Shown here: positions 10,201 through 20,884 of the stretch, piece after piece | Numbering within the stretch: the first letter of the stretch is position 1 | Layout: each line of letters opens with the position of its first letter | Source of the DNA: Epiperipatus broadwayi | Taxonomy: Eukaryota; Onychophora; Udeonychophora; Euonychophora; Peripatidae | NCBI GenBank assembly: GCA_028023455.1 | Contig: JAQFVV010006642.1 | Span: 498,001 to 562,000 of the forward strand | Direction: 5' to 3' | Length of the DNA: 64,000 nucleotides | The notes under the pieces: model-generated | What the model was told of the DNA's origin: nothing | Databases searched by the model: none | What the model saw: only the letters and a program-made list of their open reading frames with translations | Program-made: the position numbers and the translations under genes

Positions 10201-13200
10201 TCAATGCTGCAGAGAAAGTTGGGAGAAGAGCTGTGAACAGAGACTGTTTGTCATAATGACTGCTTAAATTTTCATACCCCAAGTTTTCAATAGTCATCAA
10301 GGAGGGATTCTTAAGAAGAAAATTTTCATAACTTTATTTTTTATTGATTTTTTTAAAAATTTTATTTCTGGAAAACTTAACATGAATAATTAGGACTTAT
10401 TTCATATTTTATTTAGTTAAGGTTGAACTAATATAAATGTTTGTTTTTCATAATTTAATATTTAAAACAGATTATGTTGTGTGGGTGAATTTATAATATA
10501 TAATTATTTATGTCCAGAAATCAGAAGATGTCATAAGTGATTATAATGTATTAATCACTAGGTAATTTTAATTATTGGTATTATGAAGTGATATAGTAAT
10601 TTTTTTTAATTGCTTGGAATTTAATATATTTTTATGATTAATAAATGAATGGATGAAGGGTGTATGGATTTATAATATATATGAATTTTATTGAAAAATA
10701 TAAACAATAGATTTTTTGAAACCATTTCTTTAAATGTAGCTATAGTTTTAGTGAATTTTATGTGCTAGCTTATGGATTATTGGGTATTGTCATTCAGTTT
10801 ATTTTTTGCAATGCTGATTGTTTAAATCAATATATATGGAATTTGTAGGGTAGTGAACAGGAAAGTAAGATATGAATCCCTGGATGTATTTAGGATATGT
10901 TAAGATGATAGGAATATCAGCCTATATTTTCTTGAATGTTTGAATTGTGTACAAATACAGTTAACAAAGTCCTGTATTATTTTTTTATTTCTATGGACAA
11001 TGACATCTACTTGTTTAATTGTCTGTAAAACCTAATGAGAGCCATGACGTATTTTCATAGGTATTTGACTAAGTCATACCTAATTTTTTACACTACTTTT
11101 CATGTGAATGAATTTATTTTTTATACTATTGAGTTATTACTCCAGTTATTATTTCCTTCATGTTCTACATTTTATCACTATCTAAATTTCATTTGTTGTA
11201 CATTGTAGAGCTTAATACTTGAGAAAACTGAACAATGGATAATCTTGTAAAGATGGATTGTTCAGACTAAAGAGAAAGATAGGTTTTTGAATAAATTTGG
11301 GTACAAATGATGTTGAATAAGGAATGCTAATTTACAGATATATTAAAGGAACAATTACTATTCCCAATATTTTATATTTTGATGATTTTTAAAAAAAAAA
11401 AATCAATACATTTTGAAAGTGCATATTTTACAAAACAAAGGAATTACGATTGTTAAGAGTAATTTTGAATGTTTATTTGATCTTATATTTTTTTTTGAAT
11501 ATGCCAAAAACACATTTATTTAGAGTGGTGCCAAGCAATAATTTATTACATGAGTACATATTTTTGTTGTCTTACATTTTTATTAAAGTGAAATATATCC
11601 ACAATAGAATTAGAGTAATTAAAGTATTTATAAGAAATATCTTATTTATCTTTATTTAAATTAGAGAAATAGTATTTTTCTTATTAAGTTAATTGATACA
11701 AAAGTTTTATACAGTTTGACATATAAATATTTCACTTGTAAATTGATATTTTTATAAGAAATATGTCTGAATGTAAATTTCATCAAGCCAGAGTGAAGGC
11801 TTACACATTTTATTATTTTATTTCATGATATGTAATATAATTTTTCATGTGTAATTTTGTTTTTTGTTTTAACTTTAGAATTATATTTGTTGTTTGTAGT
11901 AATAATCTAATTGTATATTTATTTTGTAAAATTGTTAATTAACTATAATGAGTTATTATTTTATATAGCGCTATAATAAATTTGTTAATGTTTTTTATAA
12001 AGAATCTCTTTGTCAAGTATTATTTACTGATCTTTTTATTTCCACAATATTTGGTCCACAAAATTTAAATAAAACATTTAACATATCTGCACATAATAAA
12101 TGATATAAATTTATTTAAAACATTATTGACACTCAGTCATAATTAATTATTTAAATTGATGCCATACAAACTAAGGATATTTTTCATATTGCCACTCTAT
12201 TCAAATTGCAATATATTTTGTGTGCCACATAAGAAAATTTGATTTATATAATATTTATTATTGCTATTATATTTTATCTAATTATTAGATATTAAATATA
12301 AAATAGATTATTAATAAGATAAGTATAGGAGTATATTATTATCATTATTATTACTATTTTAGAGGGGTAGTTAAATATGATGCAAAATCCCTCATCGTGT
12401 TTAGCTACAGAATATTTTAATTAATTTGCTTATTTTATCTGTAAAACCTGAGATCATATTTTAATAACAGAAATTATAATTTATTAATATTATATTAAAA
12501 TTATTTAATACATATTTCAAAGTCGTAGGAATACTATAGATTTGTGTAATTGTATAAATTTAGAGGGATAGTGTTCCTATGCCATTGAGGGTATGTCTAT
12601 ATGGAGATGTTCTCAATGTTTACCAACTGTTATATCTTTGCTAAATGTCTCATGATCATTATTTATTATTTATTCAATCGAACCATATATTGATAATTAT
12701 TGAATATGAGCTAGTCTAATCATAGAAAACTATATTAGGCTATAATTAATATATATTTTTTATTTTATTAAGTGAGAGCGAACCAGAGGACTATTATTAA
12801 ATATTATTCATTTTTTAAGTGTCAGTTAGCAAGGGTACAATGTATCACATAAAAAATAATAGAAATGTATACAGTCAATATTGGAAATAATAGAAATTAA
12901 TTTATTTTTCCAAATATTAACTTTATATCTACATAACCACTTTAAATAAATGAAAACAGATATCAGAAAATAATTTATAAATACCAAGATGTATTTTTAC
13001 TATAATAGGACACCTGATGAATTGGCCTGGTTATATTTTACTCTCAAATCTTTTCTTCATCATTTTAAATAGTTATTAATAATATTAATACATTTAATTT
13101 AGAGAGACATTATAACTGTCAATATATTATAATGAAATCTTTTATTTAAAACTACCATACTTCAAAAACATTAAGCAAATATATTAGAAAAAGGCAAATG

Positions 13201-13457
13201 CCCACCACTCTAATATATTTCTGTTGATATAGAATCACCTGTTATCACAGATCATCTTATCTTCTCATATTATCATCATTTTTTATTTTATTTATTGAAT
13301 GTATTATTTCACCAGCTTAATCTATAAGTTTGTAACTCATGCACAATCTTGAGACAAATATCCTCTTTTTGAATCAAATACATTAATGTTAATAAAATAA
13401 TTTAATATATCCAGCACACAGTTCTTCTTTTCAAAATAGTTCATATATATCTAATAT
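7217..13457. other. Long AT-rich non-coding region
   Basis: I find no supportable gene in these 6.2 kb. Short open frames (for example 11450-11659) lack domains and look like chance openings in AT-rich DNA. A TATAAAA at about 8136 followed by AATAAA at about 8153 looks LTR-promoter-like but has no boundaries I can define. Otherwise only A/T runs and scattered simple repeats are visible. Confidence 0.6.
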
Positions 13458-13732
13458 AGAAATAAAACAAACTAACTCCTTCTTTTTAAAACTTGATTTA
13501 TTATGACTATAATCATGAAAAAGAAATCCAACGTTTCAACTATTTTTTTTAGTCTTTTTCAAGGCACACTAAAATAAAATATATATACAATAAATATCAC
13601 ATATTCAAAAAAAAAAAAATTAAATTAATTAAAAATTACAAAATATATTCATAACCAAAATTTTCTTTTTTTTACCTTATCTCACTCCCCTTTCCTATTA
13701 CAATCACAACTTAAACACAACTAATTTCTTTT

Positions 13733-13821
<89 letters not shown>

Positions 13822-14213
13822 TTTAAAAACTTTTAATTAAAAACCTATTATTTTCTTTTATCTTTTTCTATCAAAATAATAATAATAATAGGTTTTTAAT
13901 TAAAAGTTTTTAAATGATATATATAGATTTTTAAAAAGGAATTAGTTGTGTTTAAGTTGTGATTGTAATAGGAAAAGGGAATGAGATAAGGTAAAAAAAA
14001 AAAAATGTTGGTTATGGATATATTTTGTAATTTTTAATTAATTTAATTTTTTTTTTTTTTGGAATATGTGATATTTATTGTATATATATTTTATTTTAGT
14101 GTGCCTTGAAAAAGACTATAAAAAATAGTCTAAACGTTGGATTTCTTTTTCATGATTGTAGTCATAAAAAATCAAGTTTTAAAAAGAAGGAGTTAGTTTG
14201 TTTTATTTCTATA
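13458..14213. mobile_element. Large palindrome related to Penelope-like element termini
   Basis: The left arm (13458-13850) and right arm (13885-14213) are reverse complements along their whole length, including ends reading AATAAAACAAACTAACTCC and its complement. The spacer is about 34 bp. The arms differ in length mainly because the left arm holds an expanded (TA)n tract. Both contain a CCAACGTTT...TTTTTCAAGG motif (13529-13565; complement around 14104-14140). It closely resembles 21032-21072 in the 3' part of the PLE fragment at 20885-21994. PLEs can carry inverted terminal pLTRs, so this may be a non-autonomous or deleted PLE left as a fold-back. No coding sequence is present. Confidence 0.65.
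13736..13819. repeat. (TA)n microsatellite, about 42 units
   Basis: An uninterrupted TA dinucleotide tract of about 84 bp lies inside the left arm of the palindrome. The matching place in the right arm (about 13915-13926) has only a few TA units, so the tract expanded after the palindrome formed or was already unequal. Confidence 0.95.
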
Positions 14214-15379
14214 ATGTTAATAACAATTATTTATTAGGTTAGATAGGTTGTATAATTATTAGCTCGGATATATACATTAAACTTAGCTCCAACAAACTTT
14301 TTATGTCATATCTAAATAAAAAAGATATATATTGAAAAATGTTAATGGACATTGAGAAGAAATTCTCCAAGAGGCTATAATGGATGCCTTCACTAAAGGC
14401 AGACACAAATCCTTGAATACGCATTACGTATATACCCAGATGTCTCATAAAATAAAAAAAATGTCACAGTATATATAATACTAGATTAAAAACTCAAATT
14501 TAACCAGACTTTAAAACAACACTAAAGATATGATGACTGTAGATCAAACCCCACAAATCATGTAAAAAATCAGATGCAGCATTGCTGCTTGTAGCTCTGT
14601 GTATTGGGGAATCCCAGGAAAATATTGCTACTAGTATCACACAACAAAGATATCTATGTGAGCACGCTAAGAGTAACTCTGATTGTTTTTCTGGAGCATA
14701 AATTTGAATATGGCCACACCTTCGACCCTGTATATGTGAATGTTGCATACTCTAATCAATTACAAGCACAAAATTAAGGTGGTGCGGTTTATTTGCAATA
14801 ACCCTCATGGTATTAATAAAAAAGATACCAGCACTGCATAGTTCAAAAAATAAAATATGTAAAGTAGCTATTTACATAATTTTAACCTCGTTTAAATGCT
14901 AGCTAGAAACTAGTCTGATGATATTGAGTAAGTAGGCACTAGATAGGGATTTTATGCACAAACTTCCTCTCATCCATTGATTGCTCTGGCTTACACTGAA
15001 TAGCGCTACTGTATGGAGAGTTTAGCCTCGATGTAACAATTTTATGTGACACTACACTTTAAACAGTTTATCCATTTAAAAATGTAAAGCTGATTTTAAT
15101 ATAAGTTCCTGTTGCTCTTAATAAATTAAAATATATGTTTTTATAGCAGTGAAATAACTCTTAAAATTTTTTAATTAGTTGCTTAAGTGTAATTATTTTA
15201 CTTAATTTATTATAGGTTGAGATTTGGACTTATAAAGTCATTACAATAATTTAATTTAAGCATGTTTTCTAAAATTCTAAAAATATGATGGCAAGATTGT
15301 ATATAGAGACTAATAAACATCGAGTGGCTTATTCTTTAAGAGTTCATAATCAGTTTGAACATGGAATTGTTAGCACTGA
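14214..15379. other. Non-coding stretch with one S2 repeat copy
   Basis: Apart from the S2 fragment at 14898-15028 I see nothing supportable. The minus-strand open frames at 14239-14448 and 14500-14748 have no recognisable domain. Confidence 0.5.
14898..15028 (+). repeat. S2 dispersed repeat, fragment
   Basis: This segment matches the tandem units at 37.27-38.18 kb through blocks such as GAGTAAGTAGGCACTAGAT, ATTTTATGCACAAAC, CCATTGATT and GGAGAGTTTAG. The copy is truncated at both ends. S2 is interpreted as a SINE-like repeat because another copy carries a long target duplication (see 48003-48257). Confidence 0.65.
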
Positions 15380-15445
15380 AATCGATTCTAGGATTCACAT
15401 TCCAGAGTCTGCATGCTACCACTGCACTAAATCACACAGGGCCCA
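15380..15445 (-). repeat. tRNA-derived sequence, degraded
   Basis: Read on the minus strand, the sequence has tRNA-like order: a D-arm/A-box-like TAGTGCAGTGGTAGCATG, an anticodon-arm-like stretch and a weak T-arm. Mismatches in the T-arm make a functional tRNA unlikely. It is more likely a SINE head or tRNA pseudogene. Confidence 0.4.
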
Positions 15446-15499
15446 AGACTAATCAAAGATTGACCAGGCCATAAGACCAACTAATAGGTTTTTCAAATT

Positions 15500-16765
15500 T
15501 TTGAATTTGTTATTATGAAGTCATTATTTTACAATCACGTTTGTTCAATAGGATGTTGGGAAATGTATGAGGATTACAAAACTTTTTAAAGGTTATGTTA
15601 TAATGAATTTGAGCGTGATTTTTATGATAGAAGCAGCTACTGATATTATAAAAATTATGCAAGAGCACTCTAAATAAATGTGATCGTTTTCATGGTGAAG
15701 ATGTAGCTAAAAGAAAACTACAGTAAAACAAGATCTTCAAATTTTTTTAGAAAAAATAGTTTGCTGCAAAATAATGTATAAGATAACACTAAATATGAAG
15801 AAAGCAGAACAATGGATCTAAATATTCTATAAGTAAAGGTATTCGTGTTTCAGGAGTTACTTTTATAAGATCATTTCATATGATTGATTCGGCTGAAGGC
15901 AGCAGAGAATGGTCTCGACAATTAATAAAACTAAGTTATTCCTCAAAAACAACAACACAGTAGGTCTCAAAAAAAGGCTTGGGCAATGGGCTAGTGTTGT
16001 TAGACTACAACTATTATATTCTAAAAATGAATGTGCAAATTACAGAGTTGCAATTTAAAAAGATTAGAGCATAATACGAAATATTTTAAGGATAAATTTG
16101 TGTCGACAATACTGAGAAACATTGTAGCAAACATATACACGTTCATAATACGTAACAATGTATCCAGCAACAACTTTACCACCGCACATTTCTGCTAATA
16201 TCGAACTGCACAAAGAAGTCCAGTCACCCATACTCATGATACATTTAAGTGGGGTATATGTTGCAAAGCAGCAAAGAAAATAGCTGATTGGTTGATAGAA
16301 AACATTGGATTTGGCACGTATACAATAAAATCATCTTTTGAGTGTGTGGATAAAATAAAGTTAGAATTACAAGCTAGCCTCATTAGATATAAAAGAACGG
16401 CATGATTCATTGCCTTCTAATCTATTCATTAACATCATTCAAGACACTTTGCAGCAAATTAACTACAATCCATATAAAAAGAGTTTATAGATTGATAGGA
16501 AAATTGTAGCAAACATCAAGATTAAATTTTATAAAAGGGAGAGTGGCTGGCCAATGGAGTTACCACTAAGTGGTATTGTTTGTAGTATTGTTCTATCTAA
16601 ATTTGAAAATATCTTGTCTAAATATCACATAACAATATTCACATGCGATATGGAGATGTATACGTAAAGCAGAGAATCAGATTAGCAATGTACTACTGAT
16701 GCTCGAAAATACATCATCTCTTGAAAGGACTATTGAAGTAGAAGTCTTTAACTACTCTATCTAAT
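15500..16765 (+). pseudogene. Penelope-like element, 5' half (reverse transcriptase remnant)
   Basis: Frame-shifting translation recovers PLE RT landmarks in order. ELHKE at about 16203-16220 matches the conserved G-L-P-K-hHK region. FGTYTIKSSFECVDKI at about 16310-16358 matches the segment before the first catalytic Asp. SGWPMELPLSGIV at about 16545-16585 matches the PLE GLPMGSPLSGI motif. TIEVEV at about 16726-16745 precedes the expected FLD segment. Several stops and frameshifts make it non-functional. The missing continuation (FLDMYI, then KNKNKPDF) appears at 19222 after an unrelated LINE fragment, so this PLE was interrupted. Before about 16100 the match is too weak to bound the element. 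Confidence 0.6.
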
Positions 16766-16774
16766 AATTGCTCA

Positions 16775-18772
16775 TTGATCAACTCCCTGCAGGAAGAATA
16801 TAATGACATCTATGAGAAAATGCAGGAAGAAATATATGCTATAAGATTGCGAAAGATACTCCCTAATATTGCCTGCATCATAAAACCAACATTGAACTAT
16901 GCCAAGGTGTACGTGCCTCAGTCTAGAGGTATCACATGTGTCAAAACTGAGAATGGAGAGGTTTTGTCAGGGCTGCATGTGGATCAGCATATATATAAAA
17001 ATCTGCAAAACACTATGGGAAATGATGAAAGGAATTCAGACCATTGGCCAAGGATGATGGTGGCCAAGGATCAGCAGTATATCTCACATCTGGATATTAG
17101 TGAGGAAATAACTAGACTATTAAATCACACAGTTACTGCTCATGATTCTATACCTGCCAGAATTTATAAATCAATATCTTACTTGATAATTGAAGTGCTT
17201 GCAAAATATTACAATCAGTTGTGTGCACAACCAATAGATTGGCCAATGATTAATAACAGAATAATTTTTTGTATAAAAAAGAATAGGAATATACACATCC
17301 CATATGTAAATGACCTGAGAAATATTACTATTGAGGACATTGACTCAAAAATATTTGCTAGAATTATATTGAAGAAATTGCATAATAGAATAAAAAATAG
17401 AATTTCAGTGGCTCATTACGCTATTAAAGGTAAGAGAGCAACTGATGCAATTATGAAGATCCAGGATGCAATCAGATATGCCAGGTGTAATAAGTTAACT
17501 CAATTCTTTGCAATACAGATAGACTTTAAATCTGCATTAGATGTGGTTGATTGGTCATTTCTGTCTAATTCATTGGCACCACTTGTGGAGGGTGAGGAGA
17601 GTCTAATTACAGCAATCAACAATTATGTGACCAACGGGAGAATAGCGCTTAAAAACTTTGCAAGGCATTCTAATTTCTTTGTTCCATCAAGGGGGATCCC
17701 ACAGGGGTCTCCTCTGGCAGCCCTCCTCTTTGCCGTTTATCTGGATCCGATGATTAAGGAAATAGAAGCCTCAACCAATGGGATTTTCTTACCGCAGCTT
17801 GGTGCCTTTGTTCATGTCACTGCCTTTGTCGATGATGTTATTATTATATTCAAGAATGTGGCCAGTGTGCATAGAATCTTTAACATTTTAAATAAATTTC
17901 AGATCTCTACAGGCTCATGTATTCAGTCTTCCAAGTCGTCTGCATGGAAATTGGCCACTGCCAAGAGAATCCCATGTGACTTCTTGGGCACACCTTCCTC
18001 CTTTATAGGGTTGCCTCTCTATCTGTCTAAGACTAAAATGAGTGCCCATTTGAACAAACTGGTTGTAAAAATCATTGAAACTAAAATAAATGCCTTTTCC
18101 CCATTTAAATTGTATGAAACAACCAGAGCAAAGGTTTTTAACGCTATTGCTGTTGGTGTGCTCTCTTACTATGGACCATGGATGAAAATTTTTAATGCCA
18201 CTAGTCTTAAGATCATTCAATTGGCAAAAAGATATATTTGGGGTAAGAAGTATAGCCTGATACCTACTAAAATAATGCAGCTACCGATTGGAGAAGGGGG
18301 TCTCAATTTAATTGGCCCTAAGTCATTGGTGAGCTTCATTAAAGCAAGAGCTTATTTAAGGATCATTGACGATAATTCGCTCAGGCCGCTAACACAGAAT
18401 ATTAATGTAGATTCTAACTTGGGGTCGGACGGAGTATCTTATTTTGATGATATGATGATTGCATACAGGGATATCCAGGATGATCTAAACTTAGAGACCT
18501 TAGATAATTTAAAATATAAAGAGCTAAAAAATAGAGAGCTTTCTAATGAAAACTCCTGGCTCAATGCCTCATTAAAAGAAATTCTAAAAAATTTCCAATC
18601 TATTTGTACATCACAGTCTGTTATGAAATTTATTTTCAGATTGATAAATGGAATTTTGCCAACCACCACTTTTTTAAACCAAAGGATGAAAATGGGCCTG
18701 GATGTTCTATGCAAATGCTGTAACAGATCCGACGAGACCTTTCTTCACCTGATGGGAATGTACAGCCTTTAG
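16775..18772 (+). pseudogene. L1/Tx1-like ORF2: reverse transcriptase, 5'-truncated
   Basis: The 665-codon frame begins without a genuine start, since the element is truncated. Residues 1-100 are the linker that normally follows the endonuclease. The RT spans roughly 100-420 and keeps its catalytic residues: motif A FFAIQIDFKSALD, motif B RGIPQGSPLAALLFAVYLDP and motif C AFVDDVII (Val in place of the usual Ala of YADD). The following region with KRYIWGKK and LPIGEGGLNL is the LINE connection domain. A CX2C (CKCC) with a downstream His (FLHL) near the end is the start of a C-terminal zinc motif. The frame is lost at about 18760 and C-terminal sequence continues in another frame at 18777-18989. 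The long open frame suggests moderate age. Confidence 0.75.
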
Positions 18773-18776
18773 TGAT

Positions 18777-18989
18777 TTGAGATCTATGGTCTTTCATAAG
18801 CCTATTGTGAATCTAAGACTCTTATTTAAAGAAAACATTGTTTTATTCAAGCCTCATAATGCCATAGTTATTGTGCATGTAATGAGAGCAATATGGATAT
18901 CTAGGTGTGCTCTGATCTTTGATAACAAGAAGATATATTGGAAAAAAAAATGGAAAAAGAATGGGATGACATGTTTTATAAAGGTTTGA
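18777..18989 (+). pseudogene. Frameshifted C-terminus of the L1/Tx1-like ORF2
   Basis: The 70-codon frame directly follows the stop of the upstream RT frame. It reads as the expected ORF2 C-terminal domain (VHVMRAIWISRCALIFDN resembles the terminal W-x-R-N/C segments of L1/Tx1 proteins). A single-base change at about 18750-18775 would join the two frames. The A-rich tail lies about 200 bp further on. Confidence 0.6.
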
Positions 18990-19215
18990 AATTTTGGCCA
19001 AGAAAAACGTTTTTATTGGTATGGGGTGGTTATGTTCCTACAAGGTGTGAAATGTGGAGCTGAATGCTCTTACAGAACACTGATTAAATGAAAGGTGGAG
19101 ATAATGTTTTTTACTGGATACATTTGAACTTAATTTATTTTTTAAAGTAATGATTGTTACGATGTATGTACTGAATCAAATGTAAATATAGTTTTTTAAA
19201 TAAATAAAAAAGTAA

Positions 19216-20075
19216 TTATAAGATTAATTTTTAGGACATGTATATCTAGAAAAATAAAAATAAACCTGACTTTAATATGAAGCTAAAACATTTACAAATA
19301 AAAAAAGGCATTCATCCTATGCCAGAAGTCCCAATAAAACACAAGCTGAGTAGCTTTAAATGTTTTTTATATAGAAGCAAAAATCTATTCAAATATGAGG
19401 CAGATAAAAAAACATAGATGCATACATTAATGATTTAATAGAGTTTGGTTATAATCATAATACTCTTATTAAAACAGTTGAGAAATTTTATATGAATGTA
19501 AATATAATTAAAAACATTAATAATATACCTAAAGCATAGATAAGAATTTCTTATGTCCCTCTTATTGCAAATAACCTTAGGTACATTTGTGCTAACATTC
19601 CAGGGTTAACTTTATATAGTTACCTTCTCTTAATAATTTGTTGAACAATATTAAAGACATTATACTTCTGGATCATGTTCCTCAGGTGGTCTATAAAATT
19701 GTATGTACTTACCTTTCCTGTAGCTCTTTGTATTATGGGTAAATAATTTTGTGCAAATAGATCCATAAAAATTGCCCAGTAGGTATATTTGTATAATAGA
19801 GCTAAACAAAAGACTGAATCCAGAACGATCTTTCTTGATCATGAACGTGCCACAGGTTACACGTTTTCTCCATCCAATGTTACAACAATTTCCTCGGAGA
19901 AAGACTATAGGAAAAAAAAGTACAAAGAGGCTTGGGTAATTGCATCCACATTTCATCAACGAAAAGGATTCATGGGTTCTATTGTCCGAGAAATAGAATA
20001 TCTAATTGTGCATATCGTGCTTCATTTAATCATTACATCATATCTATTATATAAGCTTACCTTTACAGCATAACT
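19216..20075 (+). pseudogene. Penelope-like element, 3' half with GIY-YIG endonuclease remnant
   Basis: The sequence resumes the PLE frame: FLDMYI at about 19222, KNKPDFN at about 19257, PIKHKLSSFKCFLYRSK at about 19333-19385, IDAYINDLIEFGYNHNTLI at about 19416-19470, then IRISYVPLIANNLRYI. VPQVVYKIVC at about 19678-19707 corresponds to the start of the GIY-YIG domain. DHERATGY and YRKKKYKEAW (about 19838-19945) match its later His/Glu-containing helices. Several stops and frameshifts are present. This is the C-terminal half of the PLE whose RT half lies at 15.5-16.77 kb on the same strand. The longest open piece, 19789-20073, covers only the end of the endonuclease. Confidence 0.65.
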
Positions 20076-20270
20076 TTATTTAGCACTAGGATTCAGGTAG
20101 CGTTGTACCAAAAGCTGGCTTGATGGAATTAATTAGTTTATATTTATTTATTTATACCTTTTCAGTTTCATGAAAAGAGTTAATACGTTCAGATTTATTA
20201 TTATTATTATTGTTCAAATCCCTTCTAATTATATACTTGTATATAAATATTATTATTATTTTTTATATTA

Positions 20271-20884
20271 TTTCCCAAAATGCATTTCTGCTAAATATGC
20301 GTCACCTGAAATCTATGTATAAATAAATTCGAAACAATACGGTTAAGCATAAATAAAATCATTGTAGATTAATCATGAAATAATGTCATGTTTATAAAAC
20401 CAGTAAACAATTTCCTCTTATAGTATATATATATACTAAAGCTATATATATCTGTAACCTCCCTCGAAAGCGCTTAGCCACATACTTAGATACATATATT
20501 TAGTTGGTATCAACCAACAGTATTAAGATTTCTTGTCTTCAGCTTCGTGTGTTCGTGCGTTTTAGCGCATTTTATATATTTATACATTGGAATAATTAGC
20601 CACAAAGTCTAAACTCTCCGTCAAGCATTGGTGGCCTAGCGGTTAGCATAGCTGCCTTCCAAGCAGCCGGTCCTGGCTCATTTCCCGTTCAACGCTTTGA
20701 CATATAAAATAAAAAATAATAATAAAAAAGACTAAACTCTTTGTTCACAACATTTTATCTGAAATTATTATGAATTCCATTTAAAATAAATTTAATGCAT
20801 TTTTATTAATAAATAAAAAAATAATATAGTTAAAATCCAGTTTGTAAAAGTCTCAAAAGAAACGCCTTCACTAAATGTAATTAT
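20271..20884. repeat. Module R, copy 1 (left part)
   Basis: The sequence starting CCCAAAATGCATTTCTGC recurs at 54522 and, lacking its first part, at 38200. Shared landmarks are a GTAAACA(A/C)..TTC block, a TATA-rich tract, AAAATAAATTTAATGCATTT and TAAAATCCAGTTT. It is non-coding. In copies 1 and 2 it continues directly into the 3' side of LINE-B (minus strand), so R may be the LINE-B 3' UTR. In copy 3 it abuts the LINE-B 5' end. Copy 1 is interrupted by a SINE (20618-20731) and then by a PLE fragment (20885-21994). Confidence 0.75.
20618..20731 (+). mobile_element. Short tRNA-derived SINE with 9-bp target duplication
   Basis: The element has a tRNA-like head with A-box-like TGGCCTAGCGG (20632-20642) and B-box-like GGCTCATTTCC (20675-20685). 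A tail GCTTTGACATATAAAAT leads into an A/T-rich 3' end. It is flanked by CTAAACTCT at 20609-20617 and 20732-20740, a target-site duplication. The sequence at 59190-59282 shares the tRNA-like head and the GCTTTGACACAT tail, so the two form one family. Confidence 0.75.

Larger units (their letters stand above)
16766..19215 (+). mobile_element. 5'-truncated L1/Tx1-like LINE inserted in the PLE
   Basis: The insert carries most of an ORF2 (RT and C-terminal domain) without the N-terminal endonuclease, and ends in an AAATAAATAAAAAA tail at about 19198-19212. Both sides are the same PLE: TIEVEVFNYSI-like sequence on the left and FLDMYI-like on the right, so the insertion falls between two adjacent PLE codons. 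5' truncation with an A-rich tail is the usual outcome of target-primed reverse transcription. A clear target duplication was not visible. The clade is inferred from motif style, not from a tree. Confidence 0.65.

Noticed and set aside
11450-11659. 69-codon open frame on the plus strand
   Set aside because: Composition is hydrophobic and AT-driven, with a non-ATG start, and there is no domain or neighbour to support it.
13736-13819. The (TA)n tract as a replication origin or regulatory site
   Set aside because: It lies in one arm of a repeat palindrome and is fully explained as a microsatellite.
14500-14748. 82-codon minus-strand frame with Cys and His residues
   Set aside because: The Cys/His spacing matches no zinc motif, and it lies next to repeats in non-coding DNA.
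20618-20731. A functional tRNA gene
   Set aside because: The A- and B-box-like sequences are present but the acceptor stem does not pair; a target duplication and tail show it is a SINE.
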